Source of the DNA: Vulcanococcus sp.
GTDB taxonomy: Bacteria > Cyanobacteriota > Cyanobacteriia > PCC-6307 > Cyanobiaceae
Assembly: GCA_019264575.1 (NCBI GenBank)
Contig: JAHUZV010000025.1
Location: 186,001-250,000, forward strand
DNA length: 64,000 bases
Reading direction: 5' to 3'
Shown here: piece by piece, positions 56,787-64,000 of the stretch
Layout: each line of letters begins with the position of its first letter
Numbering within the stretch: position 1 is the first letter of the stretch
The notes under the pieces: model-generated
What the model was told of the DNA's origin: nothing
The model's database searches: none
Seen by the model: only the letters and a program-made list of their open reading frames with translations
Position numbers and translations under genes: made by a program

Positions 56787-58053
56787 ATACGCGCTCGTGG
56801 GGGCTGGCGTATCGGCCCTCAGCCTGGCGTTGCTTCAGGCTCTGCTGGCCCAGCGCTTGGAGCGGGCTCAGATCCTCCAGCTCGGCCCCGAGGTGGCCTT
56901 CAACCTGCGGCTCGGGGAGCTGGCCCTCGATCGTTTGCCGCCGGCTGCTCTCTCCCGCTTGAGTGGCTTGCCGCTGCGGGTGGGCGCTAATCCCCCGATC
57001 AGCACTGATCGCCGGTTGCAGCGGCAGGCCAGGCAGCTGCAGCAGGAGCTTTGCCGCGAGATCGCTCCCTGCCTGCCAGTGCTGCCGGCTGCTGGGGAAC
57101 GCCCGGGGGTGTGGGTGGAGCTGCTCTCGCCGCTGGAGCCGGTGTGGCTGTTCACACCGCTCGATCCCCAGCGAGGGCGTGCCCCTGATCCGCTGCTGCT
57201 GGGCCTGGCGCTGTTGGCTGGCAGCATCTCCAGCTCGCTGCTTTACCTGTGGTGGGAGGTGCAGCGGCCGTTGCAGCAGCTCGAGCAGGCCCTGGCCCAG
57301 GTGGGCAACACGGCTCAAACGCTGCCCTCACCCTTGCCGGCAGCGGGCAGTGGCGCCGTGCGCCGGCTCACGGCGCGCTTCAAGGCGATGGTGCAACGCC
57401 TCGCTGCCAACGAGCGCGATCGCACCACCATGCTCGCCGGCATCGCCCACGATCTGAAAAGCCCACTCACCCGCCTGCGGCTGCGCCTGGCGGGCCATGG
57501 GGAGCAGCAGCGGGCCGAAGCCGATCTCGATGCGTTGGAGCGGATCACCGGGCAGTTTCTGCTGTTTGCCGGCGGCGGCGATGCGGAGGCGGCGGTGCAC
57601 CTGCCTCTGGATCAGTGGCTGGCAGAGCTCAGCGCGGCGATCGAGCCCGATCAGCTGCAGCTCGATCTCGAACCGCTCGAGGCGTGCGTGCAACCCACAG
57701 CCCTGGGCAGGGCGGTGGGCAACCTGATTGATAATGCTTTCAGTCATGGCCAGCCGCCCCTGCGGTTGGTGTTGCGGCGTGAAGGCCCGGATCGGTTTCG
57801 CATTGAGGTGTGGGATCGGGGCCCCGGGATCAGTGCCGAGGCCTGGCCGCAGGCGCTGCAGCCGTTCCAGCGGCTTGATCGCGCCCGCGGTGGCAGCGGC
57901 CACTGCGGGTTGGGACTGGCGATTGCGGCCCGGGTGGCGGCCAGCCATGGCGGGCAGCTGGAGTGCCGGCGGAGTGCCGAAGGCTTTGCGGTGGTGCTGC
58001 GGGGCCGCTCGGTTACATCTGGTCATAGGTGTGTCGGCTCCGGAAACCCCTGA
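56764..58053 (+). CDS. EnvZ-type sensor histidine kinase
   Basis: 429 residues from ATG 56764. TM1 (~10-30), a periplasmic region of ~130 residues, TM2 (~143-165) and a HAMP-like segment. The H-box is MLAGIAHDLKSPLTRLRLRL, the N-box GNLIDNAFSHG, and the G-boxes WDRGPGIS and GLGLAIAARVAASHGG. The cognate regulator lies immediately upstream. The signal sensed is unknown. Confidence 0.92.
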   Translation: MASPAAVKYALVGAGVSALSLALLQALLAQRLERAQILQLGPEVAFNLRLGELALDRLPPAALSRLSGLPLRVGANPPISTDRRLQRQARQLQQELCREIAPCLPVLPAAGERPGVWVELLSPLEPVWLFTPLDPQRGRAPDPLLLGLALLAGSISSSLLYLWWEVQRPLQQLEQALAQVGNTAQTLPSPLPAAGSGAVRRLTARFKAMVQRLAANERDRTTMLAGIAHDLKSPLTRLRLRLAGHGEQQRAEADLDALERITGQFLLFAGGGDAEAAVHLPLDQWLAELSAAIEPDQLQLDLEPLEACVQPTALGRAVGNLIDNAFSHGQPPLRLVLRREGPDRFRIEVWDRGPGISAEAWPQALQPFQRLDRARGGSGHCGLGLAIAARVAASHGGQLECRRSAEGFAVVLRGRSVTSGHRCVGSGNP

Positions 58054-58100
58054 AGCCGGTGTTGCTCCGCAGGATGTGGGGGCTTCCTTCTGAGCCCTCC

Positions 58101-58490
58101 ATGGCCCATCGCCTTCTTCGCTCTCGCCTTGCCCTCGCCCTCAGCGGGGCCCTGCTGCTGAGCGCCGGTTCAGCCTTCAGCAAGCCTCCGAAAGCCGGTG
58201 CCGGCAACCTGAGCCCAATGGTGGACGCCCTCAGCCGCCTCACTCCGGCACAACGCAGCGAGTACATCCAGGGCCTGCGCGGCATCGAGCAATCCCGCAG
58301 CAGTGAGCGCCTGCAGCAGCTCGATCAGGCGCAGACCTGCCTTGGCCAGGCCGCCAATCCCACCGCCGTGAAGAGCTGCTGGCAGAGCTTCGCCAGCGCT
58401 TCGCAGAAGACGCGCGCTGAGCAGGCCCAGCAACAGCAAGACCTGGCGGAGCGCCTTGGCCTGCCTACCGGCGGCAAGAAAAAGCAGTGA
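58101..58490 (+). CDS. small secreted protein with a Cys pair
   Basis: 129 residues from ATG 58101; signal peptide (RLALALSGALLLSAGSAFS). The mature part is helical, LTPAQRSEYIQGLRGIEQ then TCLGQAANPTAVKSCW, where two Cys about 15 residues apart could form a disulphide. A Lys-rich end (GGKKKQ). Paralogous to the next gene, which shares the same pattern. Function unknown. Confidence 0.75.
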   Translation: MAHRLLRSRLALALSGALLLSAGSAFSKPPKAGAGNLSPMVDALSRLTPAQRSEYIQGLRGIEQSRSSERLQQLDQAQTCLGQAANPTAVKSCWQSFASASQKTRAEQAQQQQDLAERLGLPTGGKKKQ

Positions 58491-58501
58491 GGCCGCCTGT
58501 A

Positions 58502-58867
58502 ATGACATCCTTCAAAGCCCTTCCCCTGGCGCTGCTGCTGGCCGCTGCCGCGGCGGCTCCGGCTGCGGCTCAGGCACGCCGCCCCACGACTCAGGAGCAG
58601 GAGGCTCAGGCCCTGGCTCGCCTCAGCCTCCCCGATCTGCGCAACTACTTCGAGGCGCGGCGGCAGATCGAGCGCCGTAGCTCCGATCTGCGCCTGGCTC
58701 AGCTCCGCAACCTCGAAGACTGCCTGCAGCGCACCCGTCAGCGCGCCACTGCTGACGCCTGCCTCGAGCAGGCTCGGGTGCAGCGGGAGCGCGATCGCGC
58801 CCAGTGGATGCGTGAGTTGGCGGCCCTGCGCCAGCGCTATCAGCTGCCAGCTCTCGACGATCGCTAG
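58502..58867 (+). CDS. small secreted protein, paralogue of the preceding gene
   Basis: 121 residues from ATG 58502 (a GTG at 58487 overlaps the previous stop). Signal peptide (LPLALLLAAAAAAPAAAQ). Then LARLSLPDLRNYFEARRQIERR, LRNLEDCLQRTRQRATADACLEQAR: same helix-Cys-helix-Cys layout as the upstream protein. Probably a tandem duplicate; both may be periplasmic chaperone-like or binding proteins (inference). Confidence 0.75.
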   Translation: MTSFKALPLALLLAAAAAAPAAAQARRPTTQEQEAQALARLSLPDLRNYFEARRQIERRSSDLRLAQLRNLEDCLQRTRQRATADACLEQARVQRERDRAQWMRELAALRQRYQLPALDDR

Positions 58868-58872
58868 GCACT

Positions 58873-58898
58873 AAAAAAGGCCCCCTAGCGGGGGCCTT
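58873..58898 (-). terminator. terminator between the secreted-protein genes and pgk
   Basis: AAGGCCCCC-TAGC-GGGGGCCTT stem. The T-run is on the minus strand (AAAAAA at 58873-58878), so it mainly ends pgk, and it may also serve the rightward transcript. Confidence 0.8.
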
Positions 58899-58932
58899 CG
58901 ACGGCTTGGGTCAAGCCCAGGCCCGTCATGGA

Positions 58933-60138
58933 TCAGGCTTCGTCGAGGGCGGCCACGCCGGGCAGCACCTTGCCTTCCAGCAGCTCGAGGCTGGCACCAC
59001 CACCGGTGGAGATGTGCGACATCTTGTCGGCCAGGCCGGCCTTCTCCACAGCTGCCACGGAGTCGCCGCCGCCGATGATCGTGCAGCAGCCCTTGCCGCT
59101 CAGGTCAGCCAGGGTGGTGGCGATGGCGTTGGTGCCGGCGGCGAAGGCGTCGAACTCGAACACGCCCATGGGGCCGTTCCAGATCACGGTCTTGCAGTCG
59201 GCCAGGGCGTCCTGGAACACCTTCACGGAATCGGGGCCGATGTCGAGGCCCATCCAGCCGTCGGGGATCGCGTTCACATTGGCGATCTGGGTGTTGGCGT
59301 CAGGGGCGAAGTTGTCGGCCAGCACCACATCGGTGGGCAGCAGGAACTGAACGCCCTTGGCAGCAGCCTTGGCCTCGAGTTCCTTGGCCAGCTCCAGCTT
59401 GTCCTCTTCCACCAGGCTCTTGCCAACGGCCAGGCCGCGGGCTTTGTAGAAGGTGAAGACCATGCCGCCGCCCACCAGGATCTTGTCGCACTTGTCGAGC
59501 AGGGCCTCGAGCACGCCGATCTTGGAGCTCACCTTGGAGCCACCCACGATTGCGGCCAGGGGGCGCTTGGGCTCATCGATGGCGCCCTGCAGGTACTGCA
59601 GCTCCTTCTCCATCAGGTAGCCGGCCACGCTGGGGCTCAGGTACTGGGTCACGCCCTCGGTGGAGGCGTGGGCGCGGTGGGCGGCACCGAAGGCGTCGTT
59701 CACATACACATCAGCCAGGGCTGCCAGCTGCTTGGCGAAATCGCCCTCGTTCTTCTCTTCCTCAGCGAAAAAGCGCACGTTCTCCAGCAGCACCACATCG
59801 CCCTCGGCCATGGCGGCCACCTTGGCTTCGGCGTCGGGGCCGATGCAGCTGTCGGTCTTCACCACGCTCTTGCCCAGCAGCTCACTCAGGCGGGCGGCCA
59901 CGGGGGTGAGGCGCATGCCTTCGTTCACCTGACCCTTCGGACGGCCGAAGTGGGCCGAGAGGATCACCTTGGCGCCCTTGCCGGTGAGGTCGTTGATGGT
60001 GGGCAGGGCAGCGCGGATGCGGGTGTCATCGGTGATGGCGCCGGCATCGTTGAGGGGCACGTTGAAGTCAACCCGAACCAGTACGCGCTTGCCGCGCAGT
60101 TCATCAGCGGAGAGGCTGGCCAGGGAGCGCTTCGCCAT
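58933..60138 (-). CDS. pgk: phosphoglycerate kinase
   Basis: 401 residues from ATG 60138 ([21 protein letters not shown]); the open frame extends upstream to 60225 without conservation. Motifs: [56 protein letters not shown] and the C-terminal nucleotide loop [12 protein letters not shown]. Calvin cycle and glycolysis. Confidence 0.98.
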   Translation of the reverse strand: MAKRSLASLSADELRGKRVLVRVDFNVPLNDAGAITDDTRIRAALPTINDLTGKGAKVILSAHFGRPKGQVNEGMRLTPVAARLSELLGKSVVKTDSCIGPDAEAKVAAMAEGDVVLLENVRFFAEEEKNEGDFAKQLAALADVYVNDAFGAAHRAHASTEGVTQYLSPSVAGYLMEKELQYLQGAIDEPKRPLAAIVGGSKVSSKIGVLEALLDKCDKILVGGGMVFTFYKARGLAVGKSLVEEDKLELAKELEAKAAAKGVQFLLPTDVVLADNFAPDANTQIANVNAIPDGWMGLDIGPDSVKVFQDALADCKTVIWNGPMGVFEFDAFAAGTNAIATTLADLSGKGCCTIIGGGDSVAAVEKAGLADKMSHISTGGGASLELLEGKVLPGVAALDEA

Positions 60139-60261
60139 GGTGAGGGCAAGAGGGAAAGGTCGGGCGAATTTAGCGGGCGGGTCAAGGGGGTATCCCAACC
60201 CTGCCGCTCCTGGCCGTTGCCGCACTTGGCGCTAAACAGAGAGAGCACCGGCCAATCGGCC

Positions 60262-60639
60262 ATGTTCGAGACCGTTCTCTTCCCGATCGATCGCAGCCGT
60301 CAAGCTGCCGAAACGGCTGCTACGGCCCTGAAGTTGGCCCAGCAGCACGCCAGCAAGCTCGTGGTGCTCTCGGTGGTGGAGCCGGGGCAGGACGATCCGA
60401 CCGCCGTGGCCGAGCTGCTTGAGCAGGCCCGCAGTCGTTTTCAGGAGCAGGGCGTGAGCTGTGAGGTGATCGAGCGGGAGGGCAAGCCCGCCTTCGTGAT
60501 CTGCGATGTGGCCGATGAGATCAACGCGGATGTGATCGTGATGGGCACGCGAGGCCTCACGCTGGAGGCTGATGAAGCGCCCAGCACCGCCTCGCGCGTG
60601 ATCCAGCTGGCGCCCTGCCCTGTGTTGGTGGTTCCGTGA
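60262..60639 (+). CDS. universal stress protein (UspA family)
   Basis: 125 residues. Starts FETVLFPIDRSRQAAETA, ends APCPVLVVP. The ATP-binding loop pattern GxxGLTLEADEAPSTASRVIQ keeps VMGTRG but has a modified second glycine/Ser motif. Stop overlaps the next start (GTGA). Confidence 0.92.
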   Translation: MFETVLFPIDRSRQAAETAATALKLAQQHASKLVVLSVVEPGQDDPTAVAELLEQARSRFQEQGVSCEVIEREGKPAFVICDVADEINADVIVMGTRGLTLEADEAPSTASRVIQLAPCPVLVVP

Positions 60640-61562
60640 GTGAGTTGCTGAGCTCCGCCGCTCCGGCGATCCAGTGGTATCCAGGCCATATCGCCAAGGC
60701 GGAGCGCTCGCTCACCGACAACCTCGCCAAGGTGGATTTGGTGATCGAGGTGCGCGATGCCCGCATCCCCACCGCCACGGGTCACCCCCGCCTGCAGCGC
60801 TGGATCTCCGGCAAGCAGCACCTGTTGGTGCTGAACCGGCGCGACATGATCCCGGTGGCGGCCCGTGAAGCCTGGGATGCCTGGTTCCGCGCCCAGGGCC
60901 AAACCCCTTGGTGGAGTGATGCCAAAGCGGGCATCGGTGTGAAGCAGCTGCAGCAGGCGGCGATCCGGGCCGGTGACGCCCTCAACGAACGCCGCCGCTC
61001 CCGCGGCATGCGGCCCCGGCCGGTTCGGGCCCTGATGCTCGGCTTCCCGAACGTGGGCAAGTCGGCTCTGATCAACCGGCTGGTGCGCCAGAAGGTGGTG
61101 GACAGCGCCCGCCGCGCCGGCGTGACCCGCAGCCTGCGTTGGGTGCGCTTGGGCCAAGACCTTGATCTGCTCGATGCCCCAGGGGTTCTGCCGCCGCGCC
61201 TCGATGACCAGTTGGCCGCGCTGCGCCTGGCCCTCTGCGACGACATTGGCCAAGCCGCCTACGACGGCGAAGCGGTGGCGATGGCCTTTGTGCAGATGCT
61301 GGCCAGGTTGGAGGCTGTGGCCGCCTCCGGCGTGAAGGCTGGTCTGCTGGAGAGCCGATATGGCGTGGCGGTGCCTTCCCTGGTCGCCTCTGCGGAGCTC
61401 GACGCAGATTCTGTGCATGCTGTACGGAATCCTGATGCGGATGGCTGGTTGCGCGCCGCTGCTGAGCGCCACACCAGTGGCGATACCGCTCGCATGGCCC
61501 AGCGCTTCCTCGATGATTTCCGGAAAGGCATGCTGGGCCCCCTGGCCCTGGAGCTGCCGTGA
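60636..61562 (+). CDS. rbgA: ribosome-biogenesis GTPase, YlqF/RbgA type
   Basis: 308 residues from GTG 60636. Circularly permuted GTPase: G4 (LVLNRRDM) comes before G1 (MLGFPNVGKSALINRL) and G3 (LLDAPGVLPPR). The N-terminal IQWYPGHIAKAERSL is the RbgA signature. In B. subtilis RbgA acts on late 50S assembly. Coupled to the upstream usp gene and overlapping the rluD gene (4 bp). Confidence 0.93.
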   Translation: MSELLSSAAPAIQWYPGHIAKAERSLTDNLAKVDLVIEVRDARIPTATGHPRLQRWISGKQHLLVLNRRDMIPVAAREAWDAWFRAQGQTPWWSDAKAGIGVKQLQQAAIRAGDALNERRRSRGMRPRPVRALMLGFPNVGKSALINRLVRQKVVDSARRAGVTRSLRWVRLGQDLDLLDAPGVLPPRLDDQLAALRLALCDDIGQAAYDGEAVAMAFVQMLARLEAVAASGVKAGLLESRYGVAVPSLVASAELDADSVHAVRNPDADGWLRAAAERHTSGDTARMAQRFLDDFRKGMLGPLALELP

Positions 61563-62773
61563 GCGGATTCGGCGAAGGCGAGGGAGAACTCGTCACCCTC
61601 TCCTACCCCAAACCCCTGCCGATGCGGCTCGACCGCTGGCTAGTGGCCCAGCAGCCGGAGCAGAGCCGCGCCCGCATCCAGAAGTTCATCGATGCCGGTT
61701 ATGTGCGGGTGAATGGCGTCACGGGCAAGGCCAAAACGCCCCTGCGCCAGAGCGACACGGTGGAGCTGTGGATGCCGCCGCCGGAGCCGCTGCCCTACCT
61801 GATGCCCCAGGAGATCCCCCTGGATGTGCTGTTTGAAGACGAGCACCTGATCGTGCTCAATAAGCCCGCTGGGCTCACGGTGCACCCAGCCCCCGGCAAT
61901 AAAGACGGCACCCTGGTGAACGGCCTGCTGCACCACTGCCCCGATCTACCGGGGATCAGCGGCAAGCTCCGGCCCGGCATCGTGCACCGCCTCGATAAGG
62001 ACACCACCGGTTGCATCGTGGTGGCCAAGAGCCAGGAGGCGCTGGTGAAGCTGCAGGTGCAGATCCAGAAGCGCATCGCCTCGCGCGACTATTTGGCGGT
62101 GGTGCACGGCGTGCCCGCAGCGGAGCACGGCACGATCGTGGGCGCCATCGGTCGCCACCCCGCCGATCGCAAGAAATACGCCGTGGTGCATGACGACAGC
62201 GGCCGCCATGCCTGCACCCACTGGACCCTGCTGGAGCGCCTGGGCGACTACTCCCTGATGCGCTTCAAGCTCGACACTGGCCGCACCCATCAAATTCGTG
62301 TGCACTGCGCCCACATCGGCCATCCGATCGTGGGCGACCCGGTGTATTCGCGCTGCCGCAAACTGCCGCTGGCTCTGCCCGGCCAGGCCCTCCATGCCTT
62401 TCAGCTGGGCCTGGATCACCCAATCAGCCGCGAGCGGATGTTGTTTGAAGCGCCTCTTCCTGAGGTGTTTGAGAAGTTGCTCGCCGTGTTGCGGCGCCGC
62501 ACCCAGACTGGGATGTCGTTCCCTCCTGAGGCCTTATCCATGGCCGAGCACAGCCTGCAGGCGTTCATCACAGCGGTGCGTCAGGACCCCGCCTTGCAGC
62601 AGCAGCTCTCCGCCACGTCGGCCGCTGATGCGGATGAGGTAGCGGCGATCGCCCGCCAGGCCGGGTTTGAAGTGCGCCCTTCCGATCTGGTGAACCACGC
62701 CGGCGGCGCCCTCGTGGATTACGAAGACGAGGACTACTTCATGAAGCCTCAGTGGTGGGAGCTGGCGGGCTGA
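61559..62773 (+). CDS. rluD: RluD-type 23S rRNA pseudouridine synthase fused in frame to a Nif11-like domain
   Basis: 404 residues in one open frame. Residues ~20-75 form an S4 RNA-binding domain (MRLDRWLVAQQPEQSRARIQ). The PSI-synthase domain (~85-315) holds the catalytic Asp in VHRLDKDTTGCIVVA and RTHQIRVH. A RluD of normal length would end near residue 316. The remaining 77 residues (328-404) are a Nif11 domain (SLQAFITAVRQDPALQQQL, AIARQAGFEV), followed by NHAGG and an acidic/Trp tail ending WWELAG. ATG 62540 with GAGG 8 nt upstream could also start the Nif11 part on its own. Fusion versus stop-codon loss cannot be decided here. Confidence 0.9.
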   Translation: MSGFGEGEGELVTLSYPKPLPMRLDRWLVAQQPEQSRARIQKFIDAGYVRVNGVTGKAKTPLRQSDTVELWMPPPEPLPYLMPQEIPLDVLFEDEHLIVLNKPAGLTVHPAPGNKDGTLVNGLLHHCPDLPGISGKLRPGIVHRLDKDTTGCIVVAKSQEALVKLQVQIQKRIASRDYLAVVHGVPAAEHGTIVGAIGRHPADRKKYAVVHDDSGRHACTHWTLLERLGDYSLMRFKLDTGRTHQIRVHCAHIGHPIVGDPVYSRCRKLPLALPGQALHAFQLGLDHPISRERMLFEAPLPEVFEKLLAVLRRRTQTGMSFPPEALSMAEHSLQAFITAVRQDPALQQQLSATSAADADEVAAIARQAGFEVRPSDLVNHAGGALVDYEDEDYFMKPQWWELAG

Positions 62774-64000
62774 GGTAGCCGCGGACACGCCTCTACCAGC
62801 GTGCGGGTGATCGGCGCTTGAGGCTGATCGAGCAGTTGATCGCCGGGGCCCTCCTCCACGATCCGGCCTCCATCGAGCACGATCACCCGCTGGCAGAAGC
62901 CGCTGGCCACCGAGAGGTCGTGGGTGACGAAGATCAGCCCCAGCCCCAGGCGTTGCTGCAGTTCCCGCAGCAGCTCCAGCACCTCCGCCTGGATCTCGGC
63001 ATCAAGCATGCTCACGCTCTCATCGCAGAGCAGCACCTGCGGCTCAAGCACCAGGGCGCGGGCGATCGCCACCCGTTGCTGTTGGCCGCCGGAGAGCTGG
63101 CGGGGCAGCCGGTTGGCGAAGGCTTCCGGCGGGTTGAGCCCCACTGCGGCCAGCAGTTCGCGGGCCCGCTCGCGGGCGGCCGCCGGTGTGGCCAGCCCAT
63201 GGATCAGCAGGGGGTCGGCAATGGCCTCGGCCACGCTCATCACTGGGTTGAGGCAGGCGAGCGGGTCTTGAAACACCATCTGGATGCGCCGCCGAGCCCG
63301 GCGCAGCGGCTCGCCCCGCAGCCGCCGTAAATTCTGCCCCTGTAGACGCACGCTGCCGCCCCGCACCGGCACCAGCCCCATCAAGGCGCGGCAGAGGGTG
63401 CTCTTGCCGCAGCCGGAGGCACCTACCACCCCCACGGTTTCGCCCTGGCGGAGCTGCAGGCTCACCCCATCCACGGCGCGATACCAACGCTTCTGCCAGG
63501 GCAGGCCGGGCAAGGGATGCCAGCAGCGCAGATCCTCCAGCTCCAGCAGCAACGGGGCTGCCTCGGGGGCTTTGGGCGTGCGGCTGCCCTCCCGCGCGCG
63601 GGCCGCTCCCACCAGCCGCTGAGCCAGGTGGGACTTGGGGGTGGTGAGCAGCTGTTGTGCCGGTGCCTGCTCCACCAGTCGCCCCTGATCGAGCACGGCG
63701 ATCTGATCGCACCAGCGCCCGGCCATGGCCAGGTCGTGGCTGATCAAGAGCAGAGCGCTGCCCGATTCGGCGCAGAGGCGGCAGAGCTCCTCCATCACTT
63801 GAGCGGCCACCGCCACATCAAGGCTGGTGGTGGGTTCATCGGCGATCACCAGCGCCGGCTCCAGCGCCATCGCCAGGGCGATGGCCAGCCGCTGGCGCAT
63901 GCCGCCGCTGAACTCATGGGGATAGCTGCCGTAGCGCTCGCAGTTGATGCCCACCCGCTCCAGCAGCATCTCGGCCCGAAGGCGCACCTGGTGGCGCTTC
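62749..64000 (-). CDS. duplicated ABC transporter ATPase, oligopeptide/nickel type (N-terminus cut by window edge)
   Basis: Two ATPase cassettes in one chain, as in GsiA/DppDF fusions. The first cassette is partly cut; its Walker A lies outside, but signature FSGGMRQRLAIALAM, Walker B LVIADEPTTSLD and SHDLAMAG are present. The second is complete: Walker A GASGCGKSTLCRAL, Q-loop FQDPLACLNPVMS, signature LSGGQQQRVAIARAL and Walker B VLLCDESVSMLD, a Ser in place of the usual Glu-Pro-Thr context. Energises peptide or related import/export; permease partners are outside the window. Overlaps the RluD-Nif11 end by 25 bp. Confidence 0.92.
   Translation of the reverse strand, partial: KRHQVRLRAEMLLERVGINCERYGSYPHEFSGGMRQRLAIALAMALEPALVIADEPTTSLDVAVAAQVMEELCRLCAESGSALLLISHDLAMAGRWCDQIAVLDQGRLVEQAPAQQLLTTPKSHLAQRLVGAARAREGSRTPKAPEAAPLLLELEDLRCWHPLPGLPWQKRWYRAVDGVSLQLRQGETVGVVGASGCGKSTLCRALMGLVPVRGGSVRLQGQNLRRLRGEPLRRARRRIQMVFQDPLACLNPVMSVAEAIADPLLIHGLATPAAARERARELLAAVGLNPPEAFANRLPRQLSGGQQQRVAIARALVLEPQVLLCDESVSMLDAEIQAEVLELLRELQQRLGLGLIFVTHDLSVASGFCQRVIVLDGGRIVEEGPGDQLLDQPQAPITRTLVEACPRLPQPASSHH

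Noticed and set aside
58906..60260. Plus-strand frame opposite pgk, continuous with the universal stress protein frame
   Set aside because: Antisense of pgk; the real gene starts at ATG 60262, where UspA similarity begins.

Overview
The window looks like chromosome from a high-GC picocyanobacterium of the Synechococcus/Cyanobium group. Supporting signs are proteins typical of that group: biosynthetic arginine decarboxylase, DUF3307, DUF3747, DUF928-like, PilMNOQ with an N-terminally extended secretin, and AMIN/pentapeptide/CHAT-type proteins. Core genes are tightly packed with 4-40 bp overlaps. No tRNA, rRNA, transposase, integrase or CRISPR array was recognised.

Layout, left end: a SNF2 helicase (runs off the left edge) and a small membrane protein diverge from alaS. 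From about 5.8 to 19.6 kb lies an accessory island with lower and more variable GC. It holds a DUF928-like secreted protein, a decayed copy of the 3' end of a cyclase gene, a DUF3365 (CxxCH haem-site) adenylate cyclase, a CHASE2 adenylate cyclase, a two-partner-secretion pore (TpsB), and a 2196-residue TpsA exoprotein. The exoprotein ends in a CHAT caspase-like domain whose His and Cys are both present. A Fur-box-like palindrome covers the exoprotein start codon.

Layout, middle: DUF3307, speA, ndk, a GAF-PP2C phosphatase, thiO, gatB, coaE and argJ. Then comes an 834-bp segment of three very small genes bracketed by a 15-bp direct repeat that lies on the stop codons of argJ and a lysR gene. 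After it follow lysR, two small proteins and a UbiB-type kinase, then a cyclic-nucleotide-domain K+ channel, eno, gloA, clpB, and the transcription/ribosome block secE-nusG-rplK-rplA-(L10 leader)-rplJ-rplL.

Layout, right: DUF3747, rnhA (with an extra C-terminal domain), pyrD, the type IV pilus operon pilM-N-O-Q, a pentapeptide-repeat protein, a CobD-like PLP enzyme, murG, a secreted protein, a beta-hydroxyacid dehydrogenase, an EF-hand protein, an OmpR/EnvZ-type two-component pair, two tandem secreted paralogues, pgk, a universal stress protein, an RbgA-type GTPase, a RluD pseudouridine synthase fused in frame to a Nif11 leader-like domain, and a duplicated ABC ATPase (runs off the right edge).

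The most unusual items are the TPS-CHAT/cyclase island with its duplication scar and Fur-like operator, and the RluD-Nif11 fusion. Two cyclases plus a cNMP-domain channel in one window suggest a local concentration of cAMP signalling, but that link is inference.
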